Positions 44,958-54,148 of a DNA stretch of 64,000 nt are shown here, in pieces. The DNA is from Flavobacterium sp. Lineage in GTDB: Bacteria; Bacteroidota; Bacteroidia; Flavobacteriales; Flavobacteriaceae. Under the pieces are notes generated by a model. The model saw only the letters and a list, made by a program, of their open reading frames with translations, was not told the DNA's origin and did no database searches. The first letter of the stretch is position 1. Each line of letters opens with the position of its first letter. The position numbers were made by a program, and so were the translations under genes. The DNA is taken from positions 62,001 through 126,000 of the forward strand of contig NZ_JBCNKR010000006.1 of NCBI RefSeq assembly GCF_039595935.1, read 5' to 3'.

Positions 44958-45806
44958 TTAAGATTTTATAAAATTGTTTAACTGCTCCATGTACCAAGCC
45001 GTATCATCGTACATAATAAAATGCAGACCATTTGTGGCGTACTGAAAATTAGCCGTTTTTAAATTTTTATACTGACCTTCAATTGCTGGTTTTAAATTTA
45101 TAAAATAAGATTCTAATAAAATTAATGCAGGACATGTAATCTGTGAGATTTTTTCTCTTAAATCAACATTGAAAAAGTCACAATACATTTGCCCAAAAGT
45201 TGTTCTGTCTGATTTCACACTCCAATCTACCACCATATCCAGCTTAGATGCATCGGCTAAAAGTCTAGGCATTGTCTTTTTTTGCATATCATAAAACTGA
45301 TCGTTTGTCATTCCTGTCATTTGATTTACAGTTGAAGAACAATCATTGTTTATTTTAGATTTAAAAGTGGGATCATTTAAAGCTGCCAGACAAGGAAGCG
45401 CATCAACAACCACAATTTTACTAACCAAATCTGGATAATCTGCCGCGATGGCAAGCGCAAGTCCACCTCCCATACTATGACCAATTAAAATTGGCTTTTC
45501 AATATTATTTTCTTTGATATAATTGGCAATTCCGTTTTTCCAATTTTCAAAAGATGCATTTGGTTGCGCTTTTCTTCCTGCAAAACCAGCCATTGTAAGC
45601 GTATAACAAGTAAATTTATTTTCGAATGCGGCTTTAGTTTCATTCCAAACATCTCCAGAAGATGCAAAGCCAGGAATAAATATAATAGATTGATCTCCAT
45701 TTCCTGTTTTTAAAACTTCAAACGGAAATTGTTTGGTCTGTCCGAAAACATTTAAACATAATGCTGAGAATAAGAATGCGATAATTAAGATGATATACTT
45801 TTTCAT
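44958..45806 (-). CDS. Secreted alpha/beta hydrolase
   Basis: A 282-residue protein with a signal peptide (about 1-22, LCLNVFGQ). The alpha/beta hydrolase fold is shown by IIFIPGFASSGDVWNE (oxyanion loop), the nucleophile elbow GHSMGGG with Ser111, the acid in VVDALP or a later Asp, and the C-terminal His in TNGLHFIMYD. The substrate (ester, lipid or peptide) is unknown. It heads the operon with the ECF sigma factor (1-base gap) and the putative anti-sigma, an unusual placement because the sigma factor is downstream of a secreted enzyme. Confidence 0.85.
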   Translation of the reverse strand: MKKYIILIIAFLFSALCLNVFGQTKQFPFEVLKTGNGDQSIIFIPGFASSGDVWNETKAAFENKFTCYTLTMAGFAGRKAQPNASFENWKNGIANYIKENNIEKPILIGHSMGGGLALAIAADYPDLVSKIVVVDALPCLAALNDPTFKSKINNDCSSTVNQMTGMTNDQFYDMQKKTMPRLLADASKLDMVVDWSVKSDRTTFGQMYCDFFNVDLREKISQITCPALILLESYFINLKPAIEGQYKNLKTANFQYATNGLHFIMYDDTAWYMEQLNNFIKS

Positions 45807-46301
45807 TTTTAATAATTTTAAGTTGTTAAAATTCTAATAGCAATAAATTGTTAATTAAATCGGATCCATGCTTTTGATACTACAACTATTAAAATGTTAC
45901 AAAAGTTTTTAAATTTTTAATGAATCCCGACAGCTATCGGGGACCAAACTCCAATGTTGGTGCGGGTTTTTAACCGCAAAGTGCGCGATTTTTTTTGCCA
46001 CAAAGGCGCTAGGTCGCAAAGTTTTTCTCTTAGTTTGTCTTCTAAAGGAGGAACGGTATGCATTGTCAATCTGAGCGAAGTCGAAGACCACGCTAGAAGC
46101 TCCGCAATCAAAATCGTCAATCTTTGTAGAGTTACTTGTATGGTCTTCGACTTCGCTCAGACTGAAAAACTATAAGCTTTTCGAAATAAAATTTGTGGAA
46201 ATTCGTGTAATTTGTGGCAAAAAACAAAGCACAAAAAAAAAAATCCCAAACCCCAATCGTAAAATTGGAATTTGGAATTTTTATATTGAAAATTAATTTG
46301 G
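45807..46301. repeat. Repeat-dense gap between the hydrolase operon and leuS
   Basis: No gene is supported in these 495 bases. They hold a CGCAAAG-family element (45968-46026), an inverted pair of about 24 bases with CTGAGCGAAGTCGAAG (46067-46090 and 46141-46164), a GAATTTGTGG-type element near 46190-46222 and the leuS terminator (46241-46281). Short open frames here fall inside the repeats. Confidence 0.6.
46241..46281 (-). terminator. Terminator after leuS
   Basis: On the minus strand, AATTCCAAATTCCAATT pairs with the GGGGTTTGGGATT region and is followed by a T-run of more than ten, 20 bases after the leuS stop. Confidence 0.75.
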
Positions 46302-49166
46302 TTATCCTACCAAATTGATAATTTTTCCAGGAACGATAATCACTTTATTCGGCGTTCTTCCGTCTAAGTGTTTTTGAGTTCTTTCGTCTTTCATAACGAT
46401 TTCTTCGATTTGTTCTTTAGTTAAATCCAAAGGTAATTCAATTGTGAAACGCATTTTTCCGTTGAACGAAACTGGATATTCTTTATTAGTTTCAACTAAA
46501 TGTTTTTCGTCAAAAATTGGGAAAGCCACTTCTGAAATTGAAGTTGTATGTCCTAATTTTGACCATAATTCTTCTGCAATGTGAGGCGCGTATGGCGAAA
46601 CCAAAATTGCTAATGGTTCTAAAATCGCTCTTGAATGACAGTTTTGAGAAGACAATTCGTTTACACAAATCATGAACTGAGAAACCGAAGTATTGAAAGA
46701 GAAATTCTCGATATCTTCTGCTACTTTTTTGATTGTTTTATGCAATGATTTCAAGTTGTCTTTTGTTGGTTCGTCGTTGTTTACGATTAAACCGTTATCA
46801 TCAAAATACAATCTCCATAGTTTTTTCAAGAAACCAAATACACCAGAAATTCCGGCAGTATTCCAAGGTTTTGCCTGCTCTAACGGACCTAAGAACATTT
46901 CGTATAAACGTAATGTATCTGCTCCATATTCATCACAAATATCATCTGGAGTTACAACATTGTATTTCGATTTAGACATTTTTTCGACTTCGCGACCAAC
47001 AATATATTTTCCATTATCATCTAGAATGAATTCAGCATCAGCATAATCCTCTCTCCAAGCTTTGAATTTTTCTACATTTAATTCATCAGAAGAATTTACC
47101 ATTGAAACATCTGCATGAATGGGCTGTACTTTTTGATCTCCAATTTTATTTTTAGACACAAAAGTATTTGTTCCTTCTAATCTATAAACAAAAGCACTAG
47201 TCCCCAAAATCATTCCCTGATTGATCAGTTTTTTGAACGGTTCTTCAGTTGGAGCAAAACCTTTGTCTTTTAAGAATTTGTTCCAAAAACGAGAATACAA
47301 TAAGTGACCTGTCGCGTGCTCGCTTCCTCCAATATATAAATCTACATTTTCCCAATAAGCCAAAGCCTCTTTGCTTGCAAATTCATTTTCATTGTGTGCA
47401 TCCATATAACGCATCCAATACCATGAACTTCCTGCCCAACCTGGCATTGTGTTTAATTCTAAAGGAAAGACTGAAACATTGTCAACTAAATCTGTATTGA
47501 CAACTTTGTTTTGTTTAGTATCCCAAGCCCAAACTGCTGCATTTCCTAATGGTGGCAAACCGTCTTCTGTTGGTAAATATTTCTCTACTTCTGGTAAAAT
47601 AATTGGCAAATGCTGTGTGTCAATCATTTTAGGTAATCCATTTACATAATAAACCGGGAATGGCTCACCCCAATAACGCTGACGAGAGAAAACAGCATCA
47701 CGCAAACGGTAATTTGTTTTACCAGTTCCCTGTCCGATTTCTTCTAATTTAGCAATTGCTTTTTTAGTTCCTTCTTTATAATTTAATCCGTTTAAGAAAT
47801 CAGAATTTGCGATTTCAACGTTGTCTTTTGATCCGTAAGCCGCTTCAGAAATATCAACATTTGCAAAAATGTTTTTAATTTCCTGCATTCCGTTTTGACC
47901 TTTAAAGAAATTAGCAAAAGCGTAATCTCTTTCGTCTCCGCAAGGAACCGCCATTACAGCACCTGTTCCGTAACCTGCTAAAACGTAATCTCCAATCCAA
48001 ACCGGAATTGGTTCTTTTGTAAATGGGTGTTCAGCATAAGCTCCTGTAAATACTCCAGAAATAGTTTTCACATCAGCCATACGCTCACGCTCAGAACGTT
48101 TTGCTGTTTTTTCGATATACGCTTCAACTTCTGCTTTTTGTTCTGGAGTTGTAATTTTTGCCACCAAATCGTGTTCTGGAGCCAAAGTCATAAAAGTTAC
48201 TCCAAAAATAGTATCAGGACGAGTAGTGAAAACTTCGATTACTTCATTATGATCTTTCACATTAAAAGTTACCAAAGCCCCAACCGATTTTCCGATCCAA
48301 TTTCTTTGTGATTCTTTGATTGACTCACTCCAATCGATATCATTTAGACCTTCAAGCAAGCGTTCGGCATAAGCAGAAATTCGCATACTCCATTGTGTCA
48401 TTTTTTTTCTTATAACAGGGAAGCCTCCACGTTCTGAAACTCCGTTTACAATTTCGTCATTTGCCAAAACAGTTCCTAAGCCTGGACACCAGTTTACTTC
48501 GGTTTCTGCCAAATACGTCATTCTGTATTGCAACAAGATTTTTTCTTTTTGATCTTCAGAATAAGATTTCCATTCGTCAGCAGTAAAAATCGCTACATTG
48601 TCATCGCAAACTGCTTCAACCAATGCATTTCCACTTTCTTCAAAAACAGTTACAAGCTCTGAAATATCAAAAGCTTTTCCTTGTTTTCTGCAATACCAAG
48701 AATTGAATAATTGGATAAAAATCCATTGTGTATGTTTGTAATAATCTGGATTTGACGTACGCACTTCACGAGCCCAGTCAAATGAGAATCCGATTTTATC
48801 TAATTGTTTTCTGTAACCCGCAATTTGTTTTCCTTCCTTATCTACTCCACCGTCAATATTTACACGTGTTGTATCTTCAGGACGTTGTCCCGTCTGAATC
48901 GCATACTGTTCTGCAGGTAATCCGAAACTATCGTAACCCATTGGATGCAAAACATTGAAACCTTGATGTCTTTTGAAACGAGAATACACATCTGAAGCAA
49001 TATAACCCAGTGGATGCCCTACGTGTAATCCTGCTCCAGACGGATAAGGAAACATGTCGAGAACATAATGTTTCGGCTTTTCAGAGTTGTTTTTTGCTGC
49101 GAAAGTTTGACTTTCTGCCCAATATTTTTGCCATTTGGCTTCAATTTCGTTTGGATTGTACTTCAT
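46302..49166 (-). CDS. leuS: Leucyl-tRNA synthetase
   Basis: A 954-residue class I synthetase that charges tRNA-Leu. The N-terminal ATP site is PYPSGAGLHVGHPLGY (HVGH type), the CP1 editing domain occupies about 230-440 with TFMTLAPEHDLV and the GDERDYAF segment, the KMSKS motif is VEKMSKSKYNVV near residue 720, and a C-terminal anticodon-binding domain and leucine-specific tail complete it. The length is normal for Bacteroidota (about 940-960). The 8-base A-run coding for RKKM at about 48411 is in frame, so long runs are not always misread here. Confidence 0.98.
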   Translation of the reverse strand: MKYNPNEIEAKWQKYWAESQTFAAKNNSEKPKHYVLDMFPYPSGAGLHVGHPLGYIASDVYSRFKRHQGFNVLHPMGYDSFGLPAEQYAIQTGQRPEDTTRVNIDGGVDKEGKQIAGYRKQLDKIGFSFDWAREVRTSNPDYYKHTQWIFIQLFNSWYCRKQGKAFDISELVTVFEESGNALVEAVCDDNVAIFTADEWKSYSEDQKEKILLQYRMTYLAETEVNWCPGLGTVLANDEIVNGVSERGGFPVIRKKMTQWSMRISAYAERLLEGLNDIDWSESIKESQRNWIGKSVGALVTFNVKDHNEVIEVFTTRPDTIFGVTFMTLAPEHDLVAKITTPEQKAEVEAYIEKTAKRSERERMADVKTISGVFTGAYAEHPFTKEPIPVWIGDYVLAGYGTGAVMAVPCGDERDYAFANFFKGQNGMQEIKNIFANVDISEAAYGSKDNVEIANSDFLNGLNYKEGTKKAIAKLEEIGQGTGKTNYRLRDAVFSRQRYWGEPFPVYYVNGLPKMIDTQHLPIILPEVEKYLPTEDGLPPLGNAAVWAWDTKQNKVVNTDLVDNVSVFPLELNTMPGWAGSSWYWMRYMDAHNENEFASKEALAYWENVDLYIGGSEHATGHLLYSRFWNKFLKDKGFAPTEEPFKKLINQGMILGTSAFVYRLEGTNTFVSKNKIGDQKVQPIHADVSMVNSSDELNVEKFKAWREDYADAEFILDDNGKYIVGREVEKMSKSKYNVVTPDDICDEYGADTLRLYEMFLGPLEQAKPWNTAGISGVFGFLKKLWRLYFDDNGLIVNNDEPTKDNLKSLHKTIKKVAEDIENFSFNTSVSQFMICVNELSSQNCHSRAILEPLAILVSPYAPHIAEELWSKLGHTTSISEVAFPIFDEKHLVETNKEYPVSFNGKMRFTIELPLDLTKEQIEEIVMKDERTQKHLDGRTPNKVIIVPGKIINLVG

Positions 49167-49609
49167 TTCTAAGTGACTAAGATTCTAAGTTACTAAGGTT
49201 CTAAGCTTTTCACTAAATTAATTTAGCCGCAAATTTACATTTATTGTGCATTGTAGCAAAGCTATTTCATTGGCAAACAAATAAAATAATGAATTACTTG
49301 TTTAGGGTTAAGTAAAAACACGAATTATTACGATTAAAAATATGTACTTAGATTCCTTTTTTGCCACAGATTAAAGAATTTAAGCAGACTTAAAAAATCA
49401 ATTTTTAATCTTTTTAATCTGTGGCAAACTTTTTACTTTGCGGACCTTAAGCAAAACTTTACGTTCTTTGCTTTAATTATTCATGTAACACTTTGCATCA
49501 AATAAAACTTCTTTTCTATATTTAAATCGTACTTTTAAGTATAAAAGTTTGTTATTAACTTTAAATAAAGAAATTGTTTATTATTTTTACCACATAATTT
49601 AAGCACAGT
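49167..49609. repeat. Repeat-rich gap between leuS and ftsX
   Basis: No gene is supported. It holds CTAAG-type repeats (49169-49206), an inverted GCCACAGATT pair (49363-49372 and 49416-49425), and a CTTTGCGGA element (49435-49470). The promoter of ftsX is probably between 49520 and 49600, where no perfect TAnnTTTG is found. Confidence 0.55.
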
Positions 49610-50485
49610 ATGAGTTCTAACTTTGATAAATTTCAAAAACGCAGGTTAATTTCCTCTTATTTTTCGGTAGTATTAAGTGTATTCTTGGTTTTATTCCTAT
49701 TGGGAGTACTAGGATTATTCATTATTAATTCTAAACAATTGGCAGACGATTTTAAAGAAAAAATCGCCATGACAGTTTTCTTCAAAAATGAAGCGAATGA
49801 CAGTATTATCAAAGCATTTAATACCGAACTTAAAAGAGCACCTTTTGCTAAATCTTTTGTTTACGTAAGTAAAGAAAAAGCAGCAAAAGAACATACTGAT
49901 ATTATTGGAGAAGATTTCCTTACATTTTTGGGAGAAAATCCTTTATTGAATTCATACGACATTCACTTAAAAGCAGATTATGTAGAAAGAGACAGTATCG
50001 TTAAGATTGAAAGCAACTTTCGCAAAAATGCAATGGTTTCAGATATTGTTTACGACAAACAATTGGTAAATCTGGTAAATGACAATATCAGAAAAGTAAG
50101 TATGTGGATTTTGATTATCAGCGGTTTCTTGACAGTAATTGCGGTTTTATTAATCAATAGTTCACTACGTTTATCTATACATTCAAATCGTTTTATTATC
50201 AAAACCATGCAGATGGTTGGCGCTACAAAAGCATTTATCCGAAAACCTTTTGTAATGCGAAGCGTAAAACTGGGAATGCTTGGTGCTGGTTTAGCTATTA
50301 TTGCTTTAATTGCACTTTTACTATATGTAGATACTAATTTCCCTGGTTTAGGAATTCTAGAAGACAAAATTTTAACTGGTTTGGTTTTGGTTGCTGTTTT
50401 CGGATTAGGAGTTCTAATTACTTGGGTAAGCACGCATTTTGCAACGCAACGTTTCTTGAATTTAAGAACTGACGATCTTTATTAA
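49610..50485 (+). CDS. ftsX: Cell division ABC transporter permease FtsX
   Basis: A 291-residue inner-membrane protein. An N-terminal cytosolic stretch and the first helix (about 17-42) precede a periplasmic domain (45-165, KIAMTVFFKNEANDSI, LLNSYDIHLKADYV) and three more helices (about 168-190, 220-240 and 258-280). The segment TMQMVGATKAFIRKPF after the second helix is the family mark. FtsX works with FtsE to activate peptidoglycan hydrolysis at the septum; ftsE is not adjacent here, which is usual in Bacteroidota. It is the first gene of a run to truB. Confidence 0.93.
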   Translation: MSSNFDKFQKRRLISSYFSVVLSVFLVLFLLGVLGLFIINSKQLADDFKEKIAMTVFFKNEANDSIIKAFNTELKRAPFAKSFVYVSKEKAAKEHTDIIGEDFLTFLGENPLLNSYDIHLKADYVERDSIVKIESNFRKNAMVSDIVYDKQLVNLVNDNIRKVSMWILIISGFLTVIAVLLINSSLRLSIHSNRFIIKTMQMVGATKAFIRKPFVMRSVKLGMLGAGLAIIALIALLLYVDTNFPGLGILEDKILTGLVLVAVFGLGVLITWVSTHFATQRFLNLRTDDLY

Positions 50486-50537
50486 TTTTAGATTGCAGAT
50501 TTTAGATTGCAGATTTTAGATTGCAGATTTTAGATTT
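50485..50537. repeat. 14-base tandem repeat after ftsX
   Basis: Three perfect copies of ATTTTAGATTGCAG and a partial fourth start on the last base of the ftsX stop codon. Related wording is at 50893-50920. Confidence 0.8.
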
Positions 50538-50583
50538 AAAAAAAATGCCTTCGAACTTCGCTCAGGCTGACAAACACATAAAA

Positions 50584-50838
50584 ATGAAAAACAATAATAA
50601 AGAAGAACAACAAGTTCAAAAACAGGAATTCCTTTTTGACGCCATTAATTACAAAATCCTATTAATCGGAATTGCTGTAATTGCGCTAGGATTTATTTTA
50701 ATGTCTGGTGGGGGAAGTAAAGATCCAAATGTTTTTAATGAAGACATTTTCAGCTTTAGACGTATTCGTTTAGCACCGACAACTGTTTTAATCGGTTTTG
50801 GAATCACGATTTATTCTATCTTCAAAAAATCTAAATAA
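50584..50838 (+). CDS. DUF3098 small membrane protein
   Basis: An 84-residue protein: a polar start (MKNNNKEEQQVQKQEF), a first helix (about 24-42, ILLIGIAVIALGFILMSGG), a short loop with NEDIFSFRRIRLAPT, and a second helix (about 60-78). The EDIFSFRRITLAP-type loop is the DUF3098 mark. ATG 50584 is chosen because the upstream in-frame start at 50521 sits in a repeat and a GAAC-TTCGCTCAG element. Its place between ftsX and uppP is conserved in Flavobacteriia and hints at a cell wall role. Confidence 0.85.
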   Translation: MKNNNKEEQQVQKQEFLFDAINYKILLIGIAVIALGFILMSGGGSKDPNVFNEDIFSFRRIRLAPTTVLIGFGITIYSIFKKSK

Positions 50839-50925
50839 ATAGGTTTATAGATTTCCATTGGAATGCCCTTCGACTCCGCTCAGGGTGACAATTTGAAATC
50901 TAAAATCTGAAATCTACAATTCTAA

Positions 50926-51723
50926 ATGAACACATTACAAGCTATTGTTCTTGCCATTATTGAAGGAATTACAGAATTTTTGCCTGTTTCTTCAACAGGA
51001 CATATGATTATTGCTTCTTCTTTTTTCGGAATCGCACACGACGATTTCACTAAACTTTTTACCATTGTAATTCAGCTTGGTGCGATACTTTCGGTTGCAA
51101 TCTTATACTTCAAACGTTTTTTTCAAACTTTTGATTTCTACTTTAAACTTTTAGTCGCTTTTATTCCTGCAGTTGTTTTAGGATTATTATTAAGTGATTT
51201 TATTGACGGTTTACTAGAAAATCCTGTTACAGTTGCTATTTCACTTCTAATTGGAGGTTTAATTTTATTGAAAGTAGACGAATGGTTTAATAAACCAAAC
51301 GATCCAGAAGTTTCAACTGAAATTACCTATGCCAAAGCTTTAAAAATTGGTTTATTCCAATGTCTTGCTATGATTCCTGGAGTATCTCGAAGTGGTGCAA
51401 GTATTGTTGGAGGTATGGCGCAAAAACTGACTAGAACTTCTGCAGCAGAATTTTCATTTTTCTTAGCGGTTCCAACTATGTTGGGGGCAACTGCAAAAAA
51501 ATGTTATGACTATTACAAAGCGGGTTTTGAACTGTCTCACGACCAAGTAAACATGTTGGTTATTGGTAATATTGTTGCTTTTATTGTAGCATTATTAGCA
51601 ATTAAAACTTTCATCGGATTTTTGACTAAAAACGGATTTAAAGTTTTTGGCTACTACCGAATCATTGCAGGAATCATTTTATTATTGATTCACTTTTTCA
51701 TTCATCCGCTTACTATTATATAA
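50926..51723 (+). CDS. uppP: Undecaprenyl-diphosphatase
   Basis: A 265-residue inner-membrane enzyme (BacA type) that converts undecaprenyl pyrophosphate to the monophosphate carrier for wall and polysaccharide synthesis; extra copies give bacitracin resistance. Both active-site signatures are present: [15 protein letters not shown] (about 13-27) and [13 protein letters not shown] (about 155-167). About eight membrane helices are seen. The stop overlaps the truB ATG by one base (TAATG), so translation is coupled. Confidence 0.96.
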   Translation: MNTLQAIVLAIIEGITEFLPVSSTGHMIIASSFFGIAHDDFTKLFTIVIQLGAILSVAILYFKRFFQTFDFYFKLLVAFIPAVVLGLLLSDFIDGLLENPVTVAISLLIGGLILLKVDEWFNKPNDPEVSTEITYAKALKIGLFQCLAMIPGVSRSGASIVGGMAQKLTRTSAAEFSFFLAVPTMLGATAKKCYDYYKAGFELSHDQVNMLVIGNIVAFIVALLAIKTFIGFLTKNGFKVFGYYRIIAGIILLLIHFFIHPLTII

Positions 51724-52418
51724 TGACACCCGAAGAATATTTAGAAGGGCAGGTTTTATTGATTGACAAACCTTTAAAATGGAGTTCGTTTCAAGCTGTC
51801 AACAAATTAAAATACCTTTTAATTAATAAAGTCGGACTTCCTAAAAAGTTCAAAATTGGCCACGCAGGAACTTTAGATCCTTTGGCAACAGGTCTTTTAT
51901 TGATCTGCACTGGAAAATTCACTAAAAAGATTTCTGAACTTCAAGGTCAGGCAAAAGAATATACGGGAACGTTTTATATCGGCGCTACTACTCCATCGTA
52001 TGATTTGGAAACTGAAATCGATCAGACTTTTCCAACTGGGCATATTGATGAAGCTTTAATTCATGAAACGGTAAAGCAATTTTTAGGCGAAATTGATCAG
52101 AAACCGCCCATTTTTTCTGCAATTAAAAAAGACGGAGTCCGTTTGTACGAACATGCGCGTGCAGGAGAATCTATAGAAATTGAAAGCCGAAAAACTACTA
52201 TTCACGAATTTGAAATTACAAGAATTGCATTACCAGAAGTCGATTTTAGAGTAGTTTGCTCTAAAGGAACTTATATTCGTTCTCTTGCTTTTGATTTTGG
52301 AAAAGCCATGAATTCTGGTTCACATTTAACTGTTTTACGCCGAACTAAAATTGGCGATTACGATGTGAAAAATGCGATTGATATTACTTTATTTGAAGAA
52401 GAACTCCTGAAAAAATAA
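51723..52418 (+). CDS. truB: tRNA pseudouridine-55 synthase
   Basis: A 231-residue enzyme that makes pseudouridine at position 55 of most tRNAs. The catalytic Asp52 is in GHAGTLDPLATGLL, with YTGTFYIGATTPSYDLE and VVCSKGTYIRSLAFDFG after it, all as in the family. The C-terminal PUA domain is absent, giving the short form usual in Bacteroidota. It is coupled to uppP by a one-base overlap and followed after 8 bases by a small outer-membrane protein gene. Confidence 0.95.
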   Translation: MTPEEYLEGQVLLIDKPLKWSSFQAVNKLKYLLINKVGLPKKFKIGHAGTLDPLATGLLLICTGKFTKKISELQGQAKEYTGTFYIGATTPSYDLETEIDQTFPTGHIDEALIHETVKQFLGEIDQKPPIFSAIKKDGVRLYEHARAGESIEIESRKTTIHEFEITRIALPEVDFRVVCSKGTYIRSLAFDFGKAMNSGSHLTVLRRTKIGDYDVKNAIDITLFEEELLKK

Positions 52419-52426
52419 AACCTTGT

Positions 52427-52990
52427 ATGAAGAGAATTTTACTGACTATTGCATTTATTACCTTTTTTAATTCATTTATACATAGCCAGGTAACTAAATT
52501 CACATACGCACAATTTGACTTTGCTGTTTCTATAACGGGAAACCCTAATAACACAGACGATTCATATCACGGTACAGAATCAACATCCACAAATGCTTTT
52601 CTTGTCCCAAATGGATTAGGTTCAAAAATTGGGTACGGAGTTCACTATAAAAAATGGCTCACATTAGGTTTTCACAGTGGTATTGACTATAAATGGGATG
52701 ACAAACTTGTAGCTGTTCCAGTATTTTTAAATCTTGGTTTAAGTCCAAAAGTAGGACCCGAAACCAGAATTATGCTTCAAGCTGGATACGGAAAAGGTTT
52801 TGCTTTGGGTCGCGGTAATTTAAATGGGGCATATAAAAGGGCAAAACTCGGCATTGGCTCTGATGATTTTATTATTTTTGCAGAAATCTGTGATTATGAT
52901 TTTCCACTTCATAATCAAAAAAGTATTGGCATGATTTCTTTTGGAGTAACATTAACAGATTTCTTTCATTACAACTCTCAAGAAGATTAA
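52427..52990 (+). CDS. Small outer-membrane barrel-like protein
   Basis: A 187-residue exported protein: signal MKRILLTIAFITFFNSFIHSQ, then alternating strands with Gly-Tyr turns (FAVSITGNPN, GLGSKIGYGVHYKKWLTLGFH, VPVFLNLGLSPKVG, IMLQAGYGKGF, SIGMISFGVTLTDFFHY). This is the pattern of an eight-stranded barrel of the OmpW/OmpX size, though the C-terminus is YNSQED and not an aromatic residue, so the call is modest. It follows truB after 8 bases and is probably in the same transcript. Confidence 0.6.
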   Translation: MKRILLTIAFITFFNSFIHSQVTKFTYAQFDFAVSITGNPNNTDDSYHGTESTSTNAFLVPNGLGSKIGYGVHYKKWLTLGFHSGIDYKWDDKLVAVPVFLNLGLSPKVGPETRIMLQAGYGKGFALGRGNLNGAYKRAKLGIGSDDFIIFAEICDYDFPLHNQKSIGMISFGVTLTDFFHYNSQED

Positions 52991-53012
52991 TTATTCCTCT
53001 AAAAGCAAAAAA

Positions 53013-53042
53013 GCACATTACATTGTTTGAAAAGTAATGTGC
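53013..53042 (-). terminator. Terminator on the minus strand
   Basis: GCACATTAC at 53013-53021 pairs with GTAATGTGC at 53034-53042. Only on the minus strand is it followed by a T-run (TTTTTTGCTTTT), so it ends a leftward transcript coming from the 53.1-53.3 kb region or the thioredoxin gene. Confidence 0.7.
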
Positions 53043-53085
53043 CAGACTCCTAAAACAAGTAATGTTGTTCCATACTCATCTCAAA

Positions 53086-53163
53086 TTAATAGTGAGGCAC
53101 ATTTTTCCCTCCAAACAAAAATTTAGAAAAGAAATCATAAAACCTTTCGAATAACTTTTTCAT
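53086..53163 (-). CDS. Candidate 25-residue small protein
   Basis: ATG 53163 opens MKKLFERFYDFFSKFLFGGK followed by NVPHY and a stop at 53086-53088. The first 17 residues would make an amphipathic, basic and aromatic helix. A minus-strand terminator is 44 bases downstream, so the message is real or is the tail of the thioredoxin transcript. There is no strong ribosome binding site. A small RNA is an equally good reading. Confidence 0.35.
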   Translation of the reverse strand: MKKLFERFYDFFSKFLFGGKNVPHY

Positions 53164-53336
53164 AATAGTGTATTTTTTAATTGTTAAACATTAAATAAAC
53201 ACCAATAAAAAGAGTAAATCTGAAAGTTATAATAGAAGTGGGTAAGCTTCACTAAGTTACGAAATTCTATTGAAGTCAAAAAGACTTTAAGACAATTTTA
53301 TCAACAAATCACCTGTTTATCAACACATTAATCCGA

Positions 53337-53954
53337 TTAAAGGCGATTATACTTAATATTTTCCATGATTTCAACCAATTCTTCTTGAACAGAAATTCCT
53401 TTATCTGCTAAATACCATAATTGAAGATCTGTTTTTATTTTTTCGTCGATAGCGCCAACTTCTCTTTTATGTTTTTCCATTAATTCGGTTGCTCCTTTTG
53501 GTCTTGGCCCCCAATCGGCACGTACAATTCCTGCTTCTTTACAAATCACGATTACTTTTGGAATTGCTCTTCCGCCATTGGTTAAATAATGGCTCATTAA
53601 ATCGTCATTTTCATCGCGCAATGCAATTCTCAAATCGATTCTTTTATTAGAAGCCAAAGCCATTTTATTTAAAATTGGAAGAATCTGCGCCGCATCGCCA
53701 CACCAACCTTCTGAAAGCACCAGCCAGATATAATGATTGTCTAGGTGTTGAAGTTTCTCTGCAATAGCATCTGAAATAGTGATCGTTTTTTCCAGCCTGT
53801 TCATTCTGGCTTCATTCAATTTGGAATAATTGGTAAGGCTTTCAGATTGTTCATTACCCGTAGATTTTCCTTCGGTCAATAAATCGGTTACTAATTTTCT
53901 GTATTCAGCATAAGAATGACTATTGAACAATGCTTTGGCTACGATGCTTTTCAT
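53337..53954 (-). CDS. Thioredoxin-family protein with a single active-site cysteine
   Basis: A 205-residue protein, start at ATG 53954 (MKSIVAKALFNSHSYAEYRK). The thioredoxin-fold core is seen in HYIWLVLSEGWCGDAAQILPIL and in AIPKVIVICKEAGIV, where Ile-Pro is the cis-Pro region. The active site is WCGDA, with one cysteine, not CxxC, so it cannot form the usual intramolecular disulfide; this variant (thioredoxin_9 type) is common in Bacteroidota. It lacks a signal peptide. Its role may be a glutathione- or bacillithiol-like disulfide exchange, but this is not shown. Confidence 0.8.
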   Translation of the reverse strand: MKSIVAKALFNSHSYAEYRKLVTDLLTEGKSTGNEQSESLTNYSKLNEARMNRLEKTITISDAIAEKLQHLDNHYIWLVLSEGWCGDAAQILPILNKMALASNKRIDLRIALRDENDDLMSHYLTNGGRAIPKVIVICKEAGIVRADWGPRPKGATELMEKHKREVGAIDEKIKTDLQLWYLADKGISVQEELVEIMENIKYNRL

Positions 53955-54118
53955 ATTTATTTCATTTTTAGTATACAATAAAAATACAAATTTTAGAAAG
54001 ACTGAGAAAATGACATTTGTCACATTTCAAATTAAATAACTGCAAAGCCGTTTTAAACCTAAAATTGAAGCAAGAATTAATTTTTTGCAAACATTATTTT
54101 TAAAAATCAGAATATGTC

Positions 54119-54126
54119 TATATTTG
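54119..54126 (+). promoter_or_regulatory. Promoter -7 element for pyrH
   Basis: TATATTTG is a perfect TAnnTTTG match, 22 bases before the ATG at 54149. Confidence 0.65.
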
Positions 54127-54148
54127 CACAAATTAACGCAACACACAC

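Noticed and set aside
45909..46175. Short open frames in the gap before leuS
   Set aside because: They fall within dispersed repeats of the CGCAAAG and CTGAGCGAAG families and have no conserved features.
50050..50433. A 127-codon frame on the minus strand within ftsX
   Set aside because: Antisense to a well-conserved gene, with no promoter or ribosome binding site.
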